Shown: positions 52,385 through 63,503 of the stretch, one piece after another
Numbering within the stretch: the stretch's first letter is position 1
Layout of the letters: each line of letters starts with the position of its first letter
From: Thiopseudomonas denitrificans
GTDB taxonomy: Bacteria; Pseudomonadota; Gammaproteobacteria; Pseudomonadales; Pseudomonadaceae
Length of the DNA stretch: 64,000 nt
Direction of reading: 5' to 3'
Assembly (NCBI RefSeq): GCF_002866065.1
Contig: NZ_LNJZ01000009.1
Span: forward strand, 62,001-126,000
The notes under the pieces: model-generated
Told to the model about the DNA's origin: nothing
Databases searched by the model: none
The model's input: the letters and a program-made list of their open reading frames with translations, nothing else
Translations under genes and position numbers: made by a program

Positions 52385-53872
52385 TCAAGTGCCTTCCGCA
52401 ATCACCACCAGCCCGTCATGCCCCTTGCCGACAAACTGCTGCGTGATGGCCTGCTGCAACACCTGCTTGGCGCGCGCATCGCCATGCACCAGCCGCACTT
52501 GCTGCGGCCAGCGCTGCATGCCGGTGACAAAGCGCACCAGCCCGGCCTGATCGGCATGGGCCGAATAGCCCTCGACAGCGGCAATGCCGGCACGAATGGT
52601 CAGACGCTTGCCGTTGATATCGACATAACCGTTCTTCGGCCCGTAGGTCTGGATCTTGCGCCCCAGCGTCCCCTCGGCCTGATAACCGACAAACAGCACG
52701 TTGTGCCGCGAGTCTGCCAGCATTTTTTCCAGATAATTGACAATGCGGCCACCCTCGCACATGCCACCTCCGGCAATCACAATCGCCGGACGGCCGGTAC
52801 GGGCCAGAAACTCGACCATCTGCGCATGCGCGGCATGCTCATCAATCGTCAGCAGGTGCAGAAAATCCAGCGGGTTGCGCCCCTGGCTCAAACGCTGCCG
52901 GGCCTCACCATCCCAGAACGGATACAGGCGCTGATAGGCAGCGGTGAACTTGCTGGCCAGTGGCGAATCCAGAATCACCGGTACATCTTCCCAGCGCGGG
53001 CTGGCCTGCCCGTCCAGCTCGCGCGTGAACAGCGCCAGCGGGTCCGTCACGCAACTGCGGCAACCGGCCTCGTGCAGAATGGCCTCCAGCTCGTAAAGGA
53101 TTTCCTGGGTGCGCCCCATGCTGAACGCCGGTATCAGCACCGTTCCCTGGTCACGCAGGGCGGCTTCGATGACCTTTTTCAGTTGTTGGCGGCGGTTGCG
53201 GCGGTTCTTGTGCAGACGGTCGCCGTAGGTACTTTCCAGTACCAGCACATCGGCCCGATACGGCGGCTTGGGTGCCGACAGGATGGGCGCATAAGGAGCC
53301 CCCAGGTCGCCGGAAAAAACAATGCGCGGCGCAAGCTGTGCACCTTGCGGCTTTGGCAGCTCGAACTCGACATAGGCAGATCCCAGAATATGCCCGGCGC
53401 GCTGCAAGCGCATGCGCAGCTGAGACCCGGCAGCCGATGATAGCGGCAGCCACTGGTTATAGGGCACGGCAATAATGCGTTTGTGCAACAACCGCAGATA
53501 GCCATCGACCAGTTCGCGCTCGCGGCTGACACTCAGCTTGAAGGCATCTTCCAGCACGATCGGCAACAGCTCGGCACTGGGCTCGCTACAGATGATCGGC
53601 CCGTCAAAACCGGCATCCAGCAACCAGGGAATGCGCCCGACATGATCGATATGTACGTGCGTGACAATCAGTGCCCTGATTGTGCTGATATCAAAATCAA
53701 TCGCCAGCCGGGTATTGGCACCCCGTTCCAGATCAGTGGTTTCCGCACCCTGAAACAGGCCGCAATCAATCAGGAAACTGGTATCGCTGTCGATCAGCAA
53801 TTGATGACAGGAACCGGTGACACCGGCATGGGCACCATGATGGACGATGCGGGGCCATTCAACGTTCTGCAT
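52385..53872 (-). CDS. MBL-fold / beta-CASP RNase-like protein
   Basis: The 495-residue protein is a metallo-beta-lactamase/beta-CASP enzyme of the CPSF73-like bacterial group (YsH1/Ysh1-type), probably an RNase. Signs are the zinc motif THVHIDHVGRIPWLL (71-85), QRAGHILGSAYVEFE, SGDLGAPYAPILSAP, LESTYGDRLH, AFSMGRTQEILYEL, the beta-CASP block with GGGMCEGGRIVNYL and the final GYSAHADQAGLVRFV. Zinc ligands appear complete. I start at the ATG ending at 53872 (MQNVEWPRIVHHGAH) because AAGGAAC lies upstream. It lies 47 nt after the MarR regulator on the same strand. Substrate is unknown. Confidence 0.88.
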   Translation of the reverse strand: MQNVEWPRIVHHGAHAGVTGSCHQLLIDSDTSFLIDCGLFQGAETTDLERGANTRLAIDFDISTIRALIVTHVHIDHVGRIPWLLDAGFDGPIICSEPSAELLPIVLEDAFKLSVSRERELVDGYLRLLHKRIIAVPYNQWLPLSSAAGSQLRMRLQRAGHILGSAYVEFELPKPQGAQLAPRIVFSGDLGAPYAPILSAPKPPYRADVLVLESTYGDRLHKNRRNRRQQLKKVIEAALRDQGTVLIPAFSMGRTQEILYELEAILHEAGCRSCVTDPLALFTRELDGQASPRWEDVPVILDSPLASKFTAAYQRLYPFWDGEARQRLSQGRNPLDFLHLLTIDEHAAHAQMVEFLARTGRPAIVIAGGGMCEGGRIVNYLEKMLADSRHNVLFVGYQAEGTLGRKIQTYGPKNGYVDINGKRLTIRAGIAAVEGYSAHADQAGLVRFVTGMQRWPQQVRLVHGDARAKQVLQQAITQQFVGKGHDGLVVIAEGT

Positions 53873-53919
53873 CCGGCAAGTTCCTTTTGTCCAGCGGCTC
53901 CGTGCAGCCATGCCGGGCG

Positions 53920-54357
53920 CTATCGCGCCGCAGCGGCCAGGTTGCCCAGCACACGTTGAAACACATGCTGGCACAGCTCGATATCCTCATCGGCAATGCC
54001 GTTGAACACCTCACTGCGCAGCTGCCTGGAAATCTCCTCGATTTCGCTGGCAATCTCGCGAGCCTCCTCCGTCAGCAACACGCGCTTGATGCGGCGGTCC
54101 TCCCCGCACGACTGCCGCTGCACCATGTTCATGCCTTCCAGCGTATCCAGGGTACGGGCCAGCGTGGGGCTCTCGATGCCGATCAGGTCGGCCAGCTCAC
54201 GCTGGGTGGGTGGCGTACCTTCGTTGCGGATCAAATGAAGCAAAACCATCCAGCGCGCCTGTGACAAGCCGGTACTGACCAGACGGCGATCCAGCTCTGC
54301 CCGCCATGCCCTCGACACATGCGCCAGCTCCATGGCAAAACGATGTTTTTCGTACAT
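53920..54357 (-). CDS. MarR/SlyA-family transcriptional regulator
   Basis: The 145-residue dimeric winged-helix regulator has ELDRRLVSTGLSQARWMVLL, the DNA-recognition helix PTQRELADLIGIESPTLARTLDTLE, the wing VQRQSCGEDRRIKRVLLTEEA, and C-terminal dimer helices. SlyA-like similarity is strongest around TPPTQRELA. On the minus strand TATACT (54397-54392) lies 35 nt upstream as a candidate -10. TGTCGAGT occurs at 54387 and again at 54436, a possible pair of half-sites, weak evidence only. It is upstream of the beta-CASP gene in the same direction and divergent from the minor pilin operon, so it could control either. Confidence 0.88.
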   Translation of the reverse strand: MYEKHRFAMELAHVSRAWRAELDRRLVSTGLSQARWMVLLHLIRNEGTPPTQRELADLIGIESPTLARTLDTLEGMNMVQRQSCGEDRRIKRVLLTEEAREIASEIEEISRQLRSEVFNGIADEDIELCQHVFQRVLGNLAAAAR

Positions 54358-54627
54358 AGAGTCCCTGCCATCCTAATTGTTGTTTGTGTCGAGTATAGCC
54401 AGTAAAAGCAAAAGGGAAGCACGCCCTTGGTCTAATGTCGAGTTTTCATCTGCAGCAATCCATGCACAACCAGGCCCATCCCTGCATCCACAAAACGCCA
54501 ACCCGCTCACAAACATGCCATAACGCCAGCCACTCATCCCCCGTCAGTGACCGGCTGTCACATGACGAACGACAAGACAGAAGCGGCCAGGCAGGATGAC
54601 AGTCAGAAATCCCTCAGGAGAGAGATG

Positions 54628-55125
54628 ATGTTGAAAACTTCAAAAAAGACACGTGGTTTTACGCTGGTAGAGCTCATGGTCACGCTGGCTGTTCTGGCCA
54701 TAATCATAGGTATAGCCATGCCAGCCATGGGTCAGTTTACAAAAAAACAAGCTGTGCGTAGCACGGCCGACGAGCTGATGCTTAGTTTGGTCTTTGCTCG
54801 CAGCGAAGCTCTGAAAGCCGGGCACGACATTCACATAATGCCCGTCGCCGCCGGTTGGAATGTTGGCTGGTGTGCAACCCCTGACCTGACTGGCTGCAAA
54901 GACACATCTTTATTGCGTAGTTTTTCCCCCTCAGGAAAAGGGCTGGAAATCACCAACAGCAGAAGCTTCAACACCGGAAACCCAGTCACTTTTACCCCAA
55001 GGGGAATGCTCAAGTCTGGCGGTACCGATGCCATTTTCACAGTTAAAGATCCGTTGCTGTCTGACGCTGAAAGGCGCTGTATCACACTGGTCAAAACCGG
55101 ACGGGCAAGCGTCAGCGGCTGCTGA
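54628..55125 (+). CDS. fimT: Type IV minor pilin FimT/FimU (GspH family)
   Basis: The 165-residue prepilin begins MLKTSKKTRGFTLVELMVTL with PilD cleavage between Gly and Phe and Glu5 of the mature form, then a GspH-type domain with MLSLVFARSEALKAG and a Cys pair near the end (RRCITLVKTGRASVSGC). AGGAG lies 7 nt before the ATG at 54628; an adjacent ATG at 54625 is equally in frame. FimT can bind DNA in natural transformation in some species, and FimU primes pilus assembly; sequence alone does not decide which this is. It is the first gene of the minor pilin operon. The 270 nt upstream hold no gene. Confidence 0.85.
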   Translation: MLKTSKKTRGFTLVELMVTLAVLAIIIGIAMPAMGQFTKKQAVRSTADELMLSLVFARSEALKAGHDIHIMPVAAGWNVGWCATPDLTGCKDTSLLRSFSPSGKGLEITNSRSFNTGNPVTFTPRGMLKSGGTDAIFTVKDPLLSDAERRCITLVKTGRASVSGC

Positions 55126-55153
55126 TCTGTAAACCACATTCAAGGCATGCATC

Positions 55154-55672
55154 ATGAACAGACAAAAAGGCATCACCCTGATTGAAGTTCTGGTTACTTT
55201 GCTGGTAACCACAGTAGGCTTACTCGGTTTGGCCGCTCTCCAGCTCAACGCGCTGCAGGCAACCGCCGACAGCGGACAACGTAGCCAAGCCGTGTGGCTA
55301 ATGCAGGATCTGATCGAGCGCATGCGGGTCAACCCCAGGGCCAGTGATGGCCAATACCTGCAGGCTGTCACCTGCACCACAACACCGCAACAATGTGCCC
55401 CTACTCCCAACGAAACAAATTCGGTCGCCTGTTCAGCCGAACAAATGGCGTACTTCGATCTATGGGAAACCCAATGTCGCTACAGCAGTAACAATAACGA
55501 GATTTACAACAGCCGTGATGCCCTGCTACCTGCCGGCAGCCAGCCGGGCATCATCAGCTTGGCACAAGAAACCAACTCGGATGTTTTCAGAGCTACTGCT
55601 ACATGGTTCTACAAAGGTGGGTCCAGTCACACCAGCTCTGGTATCAACACTCCACAGGAGATCCGCAGATGA
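55154..55672 (+). CDS. pilV: Type IV minor pilin PilV
   Basis: The 172-residue prepilin starts MNRQKGITLIEVLVTLLVTT with cleavage between Gly and Ile, followed by GLLGLAALQLNALQATADSGQRSQA, the conserved PilV/GspI-like helix. Four cysteines (about 79, 86, 98 and 112) should give periplasmic disulfides. It is cotranscribed with fimT 28 nt upstream and overlaps pilW by 4 nt. PilV is part of the minor pilin priming complex with PilW, PilX, FimU, PilE and PilY1. Confidence 0.9.
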   Translation: MNRQKGITLIEVLVTLLVTTVGLLGLAALQLNALQATADSGQRSQAVWLMQDLIERMRVNPRASDGQYLQAVTCTTTPQQCAPTPNETNSVACSAEQMAYFDLWETQCRYSSNNNEIYNSRDALLPAGSQPGIISLAQETNSDVFRATATWFYKGGSSHTSSGINTPQEIRR

Positions 55673-56490
55673 ATATCCAGTCACGTTTCCAGCGTGGATT
55701 ATCCCTCGTGGAGCTAATGGTTGCACTAGCCATTGGCATGGTTTTAATTGCAGGTTTTCTGCAAATTTTTCTTTCGGTCCGCAGCACTTACTCTACGAAC
55801 GAAGCTGCCTCAAGAACACAAGAAAACGGGCGCTTTGCTCTGGAATTTCTTTCCGAGCATGCACGTATGGCCGGATACCGCGACCCCAAGCATCTTGACC
55901 GCCCTCTGCCAATCATGCCTCCTACAGGTAACGGCTGCGCATTTTCCAGTGGTACCAAAAGCGCTTTTTGTACCGAGGAACGCGGAATCGTTTCCAGCCC
56001 GGATAATGGTGATGAAACTGGTGACCGCATTGCCTTCACTTACCAGCCACCACTGGACTCCAGCGGAAAACGACTCGACTGTGCAGGCAATGAAGTAACC
56101 GATGCAGATGGGGTCATTATTAACACTTTCACTACCCGCGCCACTGAATCTTCGAGCGGACTTGCCTGCCGCAGCATCTATGATGACGGGACCACACTCT
56201 CCTCAGGATACACCGAGCTGGTAGATGGTATTGATGCCGTGCAATTCCAGTATGGGCTAATGTCACCCACCGGTTTCATCCATCAATATGTAACAGCAGA
56301 TAACGTACCCAACTGGTCCGATGTCGGTGCTCTACGTATTGCCGTGCTGGCCAACTCTATAAGTACGGTCACCCCGCCACCACCTGACAAGGACTACTAT
56401 CTACTAGATGCCGGGCCCTACAACTTCAGTGACGGCAAGATACGTCAGGTTTTTACCACTACCGTATACCTGCGTAACAGCATTCAATAG
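55669..56490 (+). CDS. pilW: Type IV minor pilin PilW
   Basis: The 273-residue prepilin starts MNIQSRFQRGLSLVELMVAL with cleavage between Gly and Leu and Glu5 present. The PilW/GspJ-like region follows: ENGRFALEFLSEHARMAGYRD, GCAFSSGTKSAFC, ELVDGIDAVQFQYG and LRIAVLANS. The start ATG overlaps the pilV stop (ATGA), with AGGAG 8 nt upstream; a longer frame from 55603 has no pilin signal. GC content is visibly lower than in neighbouring housekeeping genes. Confidence 0.92.
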   Translation: MNIQSRFQRGLSLVELMVALAIGMVLIAGFLQIFLSVRSTYSTNEAASRTQENGRFALEFLSEHARMAGYRDPKHLDRPLPIMPPTGNGCAFSSGTKSAFCTEERGIVSSPDNGDETGDRIAFTYQPPLDSSGKRLDCAGNEVTDADGVIINTFTTRATESSSGLACRSIYDDGTTLSSGYTELVDGIDAVQFQYGLMSPTGFIHQYVTADNVPNWSDVGALRIAVLANSISTVTPPPPDKDYYLLDAGPYNFSDGKIRQVFTTTVYLRNSIQ

Positions 56491-56502
56491 GAGCCCCGTG
56501 CC

Positions 56503-57042
56503 ATGAACAATCTTCACAATATTCATTCAAACCGTGGCTCTGCGCTGGTAATGTCGATGATTTTCCTGCTGGTACTGACCATTGCCGGCGTCACCGCCAT
56601 GCGCTTTGCTACCCTGGAAGAAAAAATGGCTGCCAACAGCCAGGCCAGCGCCCATGTGTTCCAGCAGGCACAAAGTGAAATTCGCACACAGCTCAAACAT
56701 CTGGCCACGGCCGCCGGGCGCAATCAGCTGAATAGTCTGGATTATCCGACCATGCCCAAGGAAGCCAATTCCACCACACTCAAATACATGCCTGAAACTG
56801 CAAGCCAGCGCGAATATCTTGCTGTTGCCTCCACTGAAACCTCCACCAACTTGATCTCCAATATCAATGACAACCGTCAGATCCGCTTTGTACGTGATGG
56901 CCATTGCGGGGACGGTTCCAGCATCGGCCTATTCATCTGCATCGACTTCGAAATTGAGGTCGAAGCGGCAGTGGGTAGCGGCGCACAGACTCACCAGGCA
57001 CAGGGCTTTACCTTCAAGAACAACGTTGCGGACGGAAACTGA
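56503..57042 (+). CDS. pilX: Type IV minor pilin PilX
   Basis: The 179-residue protein starts MNNLHNIHSNRGSALVMSMI then FLLVLTIAGVTAMRFATLEEKMAANSQ, the PilX N-terminal pattern in which the Gly-Ser cleavage site and the missing Glu5 are usual. The rest is a GspK-like helical and disulfide-containing domain with HCGDGSSIGLFIC near the C-terminus. It lies 12 nt after pilW and 1 nt before the next gene. PilX interacts with PilY1 in the tip complex in related bacteria. Confidence 0.88.
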   Translation: MNNLHNIHSNRGSALVMSMIFLLVLTIAGVTAMRFATLEEKMAANSQASAHVFQQAQSEIRTQLKHLATAAGRNQLNSLDYPTMPKEANSTTLKYMPETASQREYLAVASTETSTNLISNINDNRQIRFVRDGHCGDGSSIGLFICIDFEIEVEAAVGSGAQTHQAQGFTFKNNVADGN

Positions 57043-57043
57043 C

Positions 57044-57376
57044 ATGAAGAAGAATATTTTATTTGCACTACTTGCAATCGCAGCACTGAGCACCACCGCA
57101 ACACGGGCCGAAGAATCCGGCCATGTCAACGCGGTTGAATACGAACGCTTGATCGTCAACTGGAACCCCAGTGGTACCCGTCTGGCCCGGGTACTGGCTT
57201 ATGGCTGTCAAACCTGCGCACCAGCACGCTTTGAAATTCATCAAAATACCGAACTAGAAGGAGAGGACGGCAGCCCGCTGGATATTGAGTTCCTGAAAAC
57301 CCGGGTGGACTGGGCCGGTACGGTACAGACCCTAGAAGGCCAAACCGATAGCATTTATAAAATCATGCTGCACTGA
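57044..57376 (+). CDS. Small secreted protein in the minor pilin operon (110 aa)
   Basis: A 110-residue product with a clear signal peptide (MKKNILFALLAIAALSTTAT, cleaved after TRA) and a mature part with ESGHVNAVEYERLIVNWNPSG, GCQTCAPARFEIHQN and a hydrophobic terminus. The CxxC could form a disulfide or bind a metal. I do not recognise the family. Pseudomonas aeruginosa has an unrelated-looking small secreted PilY2 between pilY1 and pilE; this one sits instead between pilX and pilY1, 1 nt after pilX and 25 nt before pilY1, so it is surely in the operon and may help tip assembly, by inference. Confidence 0.75.
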   Translation: MKKNILFALLAIAALSTTATRAEESGHVNAVEYERLIVNWNPSGTRLARVLAYGCQTCAPARFEIHQNTELEGEDGSPLDIEFLKTRVDWAGTVQTLEGQTDSIYKIMLH

Positions 57377-57401
57377 GCCGGCACTACGCGAGGACCGAAT
57401 C

Positions 57402-60400
57402 ATGAAACACTTTCAACTCAAGCCAGTAGCTCTTGCAACAGCCGCTTTTCTGTACGCCAGCGCAAGTTTTCAGGTCGCGATCGCTGAAGACACGGAAATC
57501 TATGTACCCAAGGACATTCCGGCAGACCAGCAAGTGCGTCCCAATATCCTGCTGGTGCTAGACACTTCTGGCAGCATGTCTACTACAGTTACAGGGACGT
57601 CACCAAAGAAATCGCGTATTGAAGTTCTTCGCGAAGTGGTGCACGACCTTGTAGGTACTTTAAAAAACCAAAACGTCAACTTGGGCTTCATGCGCTTTCA
57701 CGGCAGTGATGGCGGGGCTGTTACAAAAGCGGTCGAGCACCTCACAGCAGATAATGCAGCAGCTTTCCTTCAAAAAATTGATGATACAATCAAGGACGGG
57801 GGAAACACCCCCATGTCTGAAACCTATTATGAATCATATCTCTACCTAGCCGGAAAACAACCATACTGGGGCAAGTATGGCACCAACCAGAGAAATGGAA
57901 CCGATAGAAATGCTTTAACAAATGCAACAAAAAATGGCACATGCTCTACCGCTAACAACTGCCAATGGGTATACAAATCGCCCATTACACATAGCTGCCA
58001 AAAAACACACATCGTTTATATCACCGATGGAGCTCCGGTAAGCGATAACAGCTCAAATACCTCCATTCGTAATTTACTGGAAAAGACCTCTCCGCAAGGA
58101 AATCAGACCAACCCTGTCTGGAAAAAGAGCACTTGCAACTCCGGAAACGGAGAATGCCTGCCGCATCTCGCCGAGTATATGTACAACCAGGACATAGCAG
58201 CAGAAAATGGCCTGCCGAAAGGTTTTGACGATCCAACAGGACGCAAACAAAACATCACCTCCCACTTCATCGGCTTTGCTCTTGACTTGGCGCTACTTAA
58301 AAATGCTGCCGATGCAGGCGGTGGAAAATACTACACCTCCAACAACGTCAGCGGCCTTGTCGATGCGCTCCAGTCCATCATTGTCGATATTACCGCCGAC
58401 AACACCACCTTTGTCGCGCCCAGTGTTGCGGTTACTGCCTACAACAACTTCGGCTTCCGTGACGAACTGTATTACGCCCTGTTCCGCCCTTCCGAGGGTA
58501 GCAACTGGCCGGGCAACGTAAAGAAATACAAACTGAAAAGTACCGATGCTGACGGTAAGCCCGTTACTCCGCTGATTGTGGATCGCAACGGTACCCACGC
58601 CATTGATCAAACCACCGGTTTCTTCAAGGAAACCTCGTCCAGTTTCTGGAACACCGTTGTGGATGGTGAGGATGTCAGCAAAGGCGGCTTTGCCGCTCGC
58701 CTGCAACCCGGTACCCGTAAAATCTACACTTGGTATGGCACCGACAAGAAAGCCGGCAACCCGGGTGCCGCCGAAACCTTGAAAGTGTTTTCCAGTAACG
58801 GCACCCTCAACACGACCACCACCAATACCAGCAATATCAGCAACACCATGCTGGGTGTTAATAGCTCAGGCGATCGCACCAAAGTGCTCCGCTGGATTCG
58901 TGGCTATCAGGAAGATAGTGACAGTGCTGCACGCTATGCTATTGGCGATATATTGCACAATGAACCTCGCCTGATTGCTTATAAGACCGATGAGAACATT
59001 GAGCGTGCTGAAGGAGAAAACTCTAAAGAGGAAGTTGTCATTTTTGTCGGCACCAATGAAGGTTTCATCCACGCCATTGATGCAAATACCGGTGACGAAA
59101 AATTTGCCTTCCTGCCCAAGGAGCTGTTGTCGGTACCCAACAAGTACCGGCAAAACAACGTAGGCTACAACAACAAAGCCTACGGCATGGATGGCTACTT
59201 CACCGCTCTCACCGAATACGGCTCACGCCTGTCGGACGACACCCGTGTCGCCAGCAAGGTAAACCTGTACGCAGGCATGCGCCGTGGTGGCAGCAACTAC
59301 TATGCACTGGATGTGAAAGACCTGAGCACTCCCCAGTTGAAATGGGTACTCAAGGGCGCATACAAGGACAACTATCGCGACCTGATCAACCAGAACAGCG
59401 ATGACATCTATCGTCCGGGCGGTGCCAACAGTGAAACCACCAGTGGCTTTGAACGCCTTGGCCTGACCTTTTCCGCAGCCAAGATCGGCAAGCTGAAAGT
59501 GGGTGGCACCACCAAGGACGTTCTGGTATTTGCCGGTGGCTATGATGCCAAGCACGACGTCGTCGGCAACAACGTGCCCCGCAATGACGAGGTCGGCAAC
59601 GCCATCTACATTGTAGATGCAGACAGCGGAGAGCTGTTGTGGCGTGCCTCGGGCAATAACGGTCGCACACAATCCAGCCTTGCCAACAGCATGCAACTGG
59701 CCAGCATGACCAACAGCATGCCGGCCAGTCCGACCATCATCGATATCAACGGCGATGGCCTGATCGATATAATCTATGCCACCGACTTGCGTGGACAGAT
59801 TTTCCGCTTTGATATCACCAGCGGCAATGTCAACAGCATCAACGGACACCTGTTTGCCCAGCTGGGCGGTGCAGATGCCACCAACAACCGCCGTTTCTTC
59901 AACAGCCCAGACGTTGCCCTGATCCGTGACCGGGGCCAGAAGCCCTACTTCACTATTTCGGTAGGTAGCGGTTTCCGTGAAAGCCCGCTGAATGAACAAA
60001 CCGATGACCGCTTCTACATGATCCGGGACACCTACGTGACCCAGTCCCGCTCTTCACTGGCCACACCGCCCGTCATCACCGAAAGCGACCTGACCGACGT
60101 ATCCGGTCTGGACAGCAGCGCCGCCAACACCGAAGCTGCCTATGCCCGGATTGCCGAGCATCAGTCCAAAATTGATGCCCTGGAAGCTGCCGTCCGTCAA
60201 AAAGAGCAGGAGTTTGAAGACCATAAAAATAGCATTGGCTATACGGCCGAGCACAACGCCTATCTGGATGCTATGACAGCCGCCAACGATCTGCAACGGG
60301 ATATCGATGGAATCATCCTGAGCGCCTATCCGGCATTCGACCCCGAGAATTACACAGAGGACGGGTATTACAACAGCAACTACTTTGCAAATCATGTTGA

Positions 60401-61592
60401 TGAAGCAGCACAGCAGGCCAATTATCAAAAAGCCATTGCCGGACTACAAGCTGCTATCAACAAGCTGGAAACTGACGGTAACGTGCCTGATGCCAAACTT
60501 CTGGCACAACACTATGAGCTCTTGCTTGCTTCGCAGCAGATACAGCAAAACTCTGCTAAAGAGCTGCTGAAAAAAGAAAACCTCGTACTGTACGGGCATG
60601 CCAATCCAGAACTGACACCAGAGCTAATTGCAGAAATCGAGAGTCAGTTTGGCAATCCGGGAATTGCCTATGAAAACTATGGCGACTTCTCTGACCTTGC
60701 CGAACTCGAGCTGGATTCCAGGATTGCAACATCATATGAAGCCCATTTAATCAAACCAGAGGTGCTTTTCCGAAAAAACCTCATTGAAAACAATCTCGCG
60801 GGATTGCTGACAGCACTGGATGCAGACCCACTCGATTTAACGGATATCACTAGCAATCTACCAACGATATTAACAGGTACTGAGCCAGAGCCGGACCTTG
60901 TCAACCTGCTTGAAAAAAACCAGGAAACCATTCTGGATGAACTTCAAGCAACTGCTGATAACTTCAGCAATAAGGCAAGTGATATGCAAGAAAAAGCTGA
61001 CCAACTGGTAGCTGTCCAAGGCACGGCAAATACTCATAAAGCAGCCGCCGATGCCTTGGAAACCGGCTTCCAGCCTTACCTTGATGCCATCGAAGCCGCT
61101 TATGAGGCAACCCGCGACCCCAACACCGGAATCTACGCTTGGCGTGTCAAAATCAATGACGAGTACAAATCGCTTGATCTGGACGGCGACACCATGAGTG
61201 ACGAGCAGAAAGCCCACCTGCTGAACAGCGACGGCTTCATGCTGCGCCTGCCCCGTGGCGAGAAAGTCCTGGCGGACTCGATCTCCTATAGCGGCACCGT
61301 GCTGTTCTCGACCTTCTCGCCCCGTGGCGAAAACATTTCCGACTGCGGTTCCGACGTAGGCGTGGGCCGCACATACGGACTCAGCCTGCGTACAGCGGAA
61401 GGAGTCTTCACCACCGAAATCGGTGGTGATACCAAATACGTCCGCAGCATGGTCAACAAGCAGGCCGGCATACCGCCAACTCCGGTGATTCTGGTCACTC
61501 CGGAAGGCACTGAAGGAGGCCTGCACGACGGTATCTACACCACACCCAACGACAGCCCCATCAACCCGACCTATTGGAGGGAGGAAGAATGA
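57402..61592 (+). CDS. pilY1: Type IV pilus tip adhesin PilY1 with large helical insertion
   Basis: The 1396-residue secreted protein has a signal peptide (about 1-29), a von Willebrand A domain (about 45-330) with MIDAS DTSGSMS (54-60), and a PilY1-type beta-propeller from about 420. Calcium-loop sequences are DINGDGLID (781-789) and DLDGDTMSD (1259-1267). Between about 905 and 1235 lies a helical, Ala/Glu/Asn-rich stretch ([40 protein letters not shown]) that interrupts the propeller before [11 protein letters not shown]; Pseudomonas aeruginosa PilY1 is 1163 residues. GC falls in the vWA and insert regions. Its stop overlaps pilE (ATGA). Confidence 0.92.
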   Translation: MKHFQLKPVALATAAFLYASASFQVAIAEDTEIYVPKDIPADQQVRPNILLVLDTSGSMSTTVTGTSPKKSRIEVLREVVHDLVGTLKNQNVNLGFMRFHGSDGGAVTKAVEHLTADNAAAFLQKIDDTIKDGGNTPMSETYYESYLYLAGKQPYWGKYGTNQRNGTDRNALTNATKNGTCSTANNCQWVYKSPITHSCQKTHIVYITDGAPVSDNSSNTSIRNLLEKTSPQGNQTNPVWKKSTCNSGNGECLPHLAEYMYNQDIAAENGLPKGFDDPTGRKQNITSHFIGFALDLALLKNAADAGGGKYYTSNNVSGLVDALQSIIVDITADNTTFVAPSVAVTAYNNFGFRDELYYALFRPSEGSNWPGNVKKYKLKSTDADGKPVTPLIVDRNGTHAIDQTTGFFKETSSSFWNTVVDGEDVSKGGFAARLQPGTRKIYTWYGTDKKAGNPGAAETLKVFSSNGTLNTTTTNTSNISNTMLGVNSSGDRTKVLRWIRGYQEDSDSAARYAIGDILHNEPRLIAYKTDENIERAEGENSKEEVVIFVGTNEGFIHAIDANTGDEKFAFLPKELLSVPNKYRQNNVGYNNKAYGMDGYFTALTEYGSRLSDDTRVASKVNLYAGMRRGGSNYYALDVKDLSTPQLKWVLKGAYKDNYRDLINQNSDDIYRPGGANSETTSGFERLGLTFSAAKIGKLKVGGTTKDVLVFAGGYDAKHDVVGNNVPRNDEVGNAIYIVDADSGELLWRASGNNGRTQSSLANSMQLASMTNSMPASPTIIDINGDGLIDIIYATDLRGQIFRFDITSGNVNSINGHLFAQLGGADATNNRRFFNSPDVALIRDRGQKPYFTISVGSGFRESPLNEQTDDRFYMIRDTYVTQSRSSLATPPVITESDLTDVSGLDSSAANTEAAYARIAEHQSKIDALEAAVRQKEQEFEDHKNSIGYTAEHNAYLDAMTAANDLQRDIDGIILSAYPAFDPENYTEDGYYNSNYFANHVDEAAQQANYQKAIAGLQAAINKLETDGNVPDAKLLAQHYELLLASQQIQQNSAKELLKKENLVLYGHANPELTPELIAEIESQFGNPGIAYENYGDFSDLAELELDSRIATSYEAHLIKPEVLFRKNLIENNLAGLLTALDADPLDLTDITSNLPTILTGTEPEPDLVNLLEKNQETILDELQATADNFSNKASDMQEKADQLVAVQGTANTHKAAADALETGFQPYLDAIEAAYEATRDPNTGIYAWRVKINDEYKSLDLDGDTMSDEQKAHLLNSDGFMLRLPRGEKVLADSISYSGTVLFSTFSPRGENISDCGSDVGVGRTYGLSLRTAEGVFTTEIGGDTKYVRSMVNKQAGIPPTPVILVTPEGTEGGLHDGIYTTPNDSPINPTYWREEE

Positions 61593-61981
61593 AAAAGCAA
61601 CGGGGCTTTACCCTGATCGAAGTCATGATCGTAGTGGTCATCGTAGGGATTCTGGCTTCCATCGCCTACCCCAGCTACCGCAACTACGTGTTGCGGGCTA
61701 ACCGTGCCGAAGGAGCTGCGCATATCCTGCGCGTGCTCCAGGCACAGGAACGTCATCACTCACAAAACATGACGTACACCACAACGCTGAGTGATCTTGG
61801 GATCAATCCAGGCTCGGAAACAGGAAGATATACCATTACAGCCACTGGTCTGGCTGCATGCGGCGGTCAGACCATCGCACAATGCGTCACCGTGACGGCA
61901 ACAGCCGCAACAGCCGATCCGGTCTGTAACACAATGAGTATGGATTCACGCGGAGCCAAAAACCCAACAGCATGCTGGTAA
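61589..61981 (+). CDS. pilE: Type IV minor pilin PilE
   Basis: The 130-residue prepilin starts [20 protein letters not shown] with Gly-Phe cleavage and Glu5, followed by [21 protein letters not shown] and a C-terminal disulfide loop ([17 protein letters not shown]). In P. aeruginosa PilE closes the fimU-pilVWXY1Y2E operon and forms part of the minor pilin priming complex. GGAGGGAGGAAGA gives a very strong ribosome site at the overlap with pilY1. A strong terminator follows. Confidence 0.92.
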   Translation: MKKQRGFTLIEVMIVVVIVGILASIAYPSYRNYVLRANRAEGAAHILRVLQAQERHHSQNMTYTTTLSDLGINPGSETGRYTITATGLAACGGQTIAQCVTVTATAATADPVCNTMSMDSRGAKNPTACW

Positions 61982-61990
61982 TCCCGACGT

Positions 61991-62023
61991 CAATAACCCG
62001 GCTCAGGCCGGGTTATTGTTTAT
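61991..62023 (+). terminator. Rho-independent terminator of the minor pilin operon
   Basis: A perfect 12-bp stem, CAATAACCCGGC (61991-62002) and GCCGGGTTATTG (62007-62018), has loop TCAG and is followed by TTTATAT. It lies 10 nt after the pilE stop and overlaps the end of the convergent GIY-YIG gene. Confidence 0.9.
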
Positions 62024-62341
62024 ATGCACCCTGACAAGCCAGAAGTTCCTTCTCCCGCTTCCCCATCCGCTTGATATCGACTTCCCTTCTCAGCGCCGTC
62101 CCCTTGTCCGCGCACTCTTCGACATACACCATCGCCAGCGCCGGGCTGCTGTTGAAAAAACGTGCGCCCTTGCCGCTCTGGTGCTGTTTGAAGCGCCGCT
62201 GCGGGTCGTTGGTGATGCCGCAATACAGCGCACCATTGGCAGCCCGCACCAAATAGACGTACCAGCGGCCCGGGCTAGGCTGCGCTGTCTGTTCTGGGCT
62301 AGACTGCGTGCTCTTGTTATCTGACAAACCGTTGAATTCCC

Positions 62342-62348
<7 letters not shown>
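62013..62348 (-). CDS. GIY-YIG nuclease-superfamily protein, YhbQ-like
   Basis: The product of about 111 residues has the GIY-YIG domain: [21 protein letters not shown] (the GIY and YIG equivalents are YVYLVR and YCGI), then [51 protein letters not shown]. It is close to YhbQ, whose function is not firmly known. The start is uncertain: the frame opens with TTG at 62348, which overlaps the start of the asparaginase-like gene, and neither this nor a TTG at 62327 has a good ribosome site. The gene is divergent from the asparaginase-like gene and convergent with pilE. Confidence 0.85.

Positions 62349-63503
<1,155 letters not shown>

Noticed and set aside
54358-54627. Palindromic MarR operator upstream of fimT
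   Set aside because: Only two direct TGTCGAGT copies are seen; no convincing inverted repeat.
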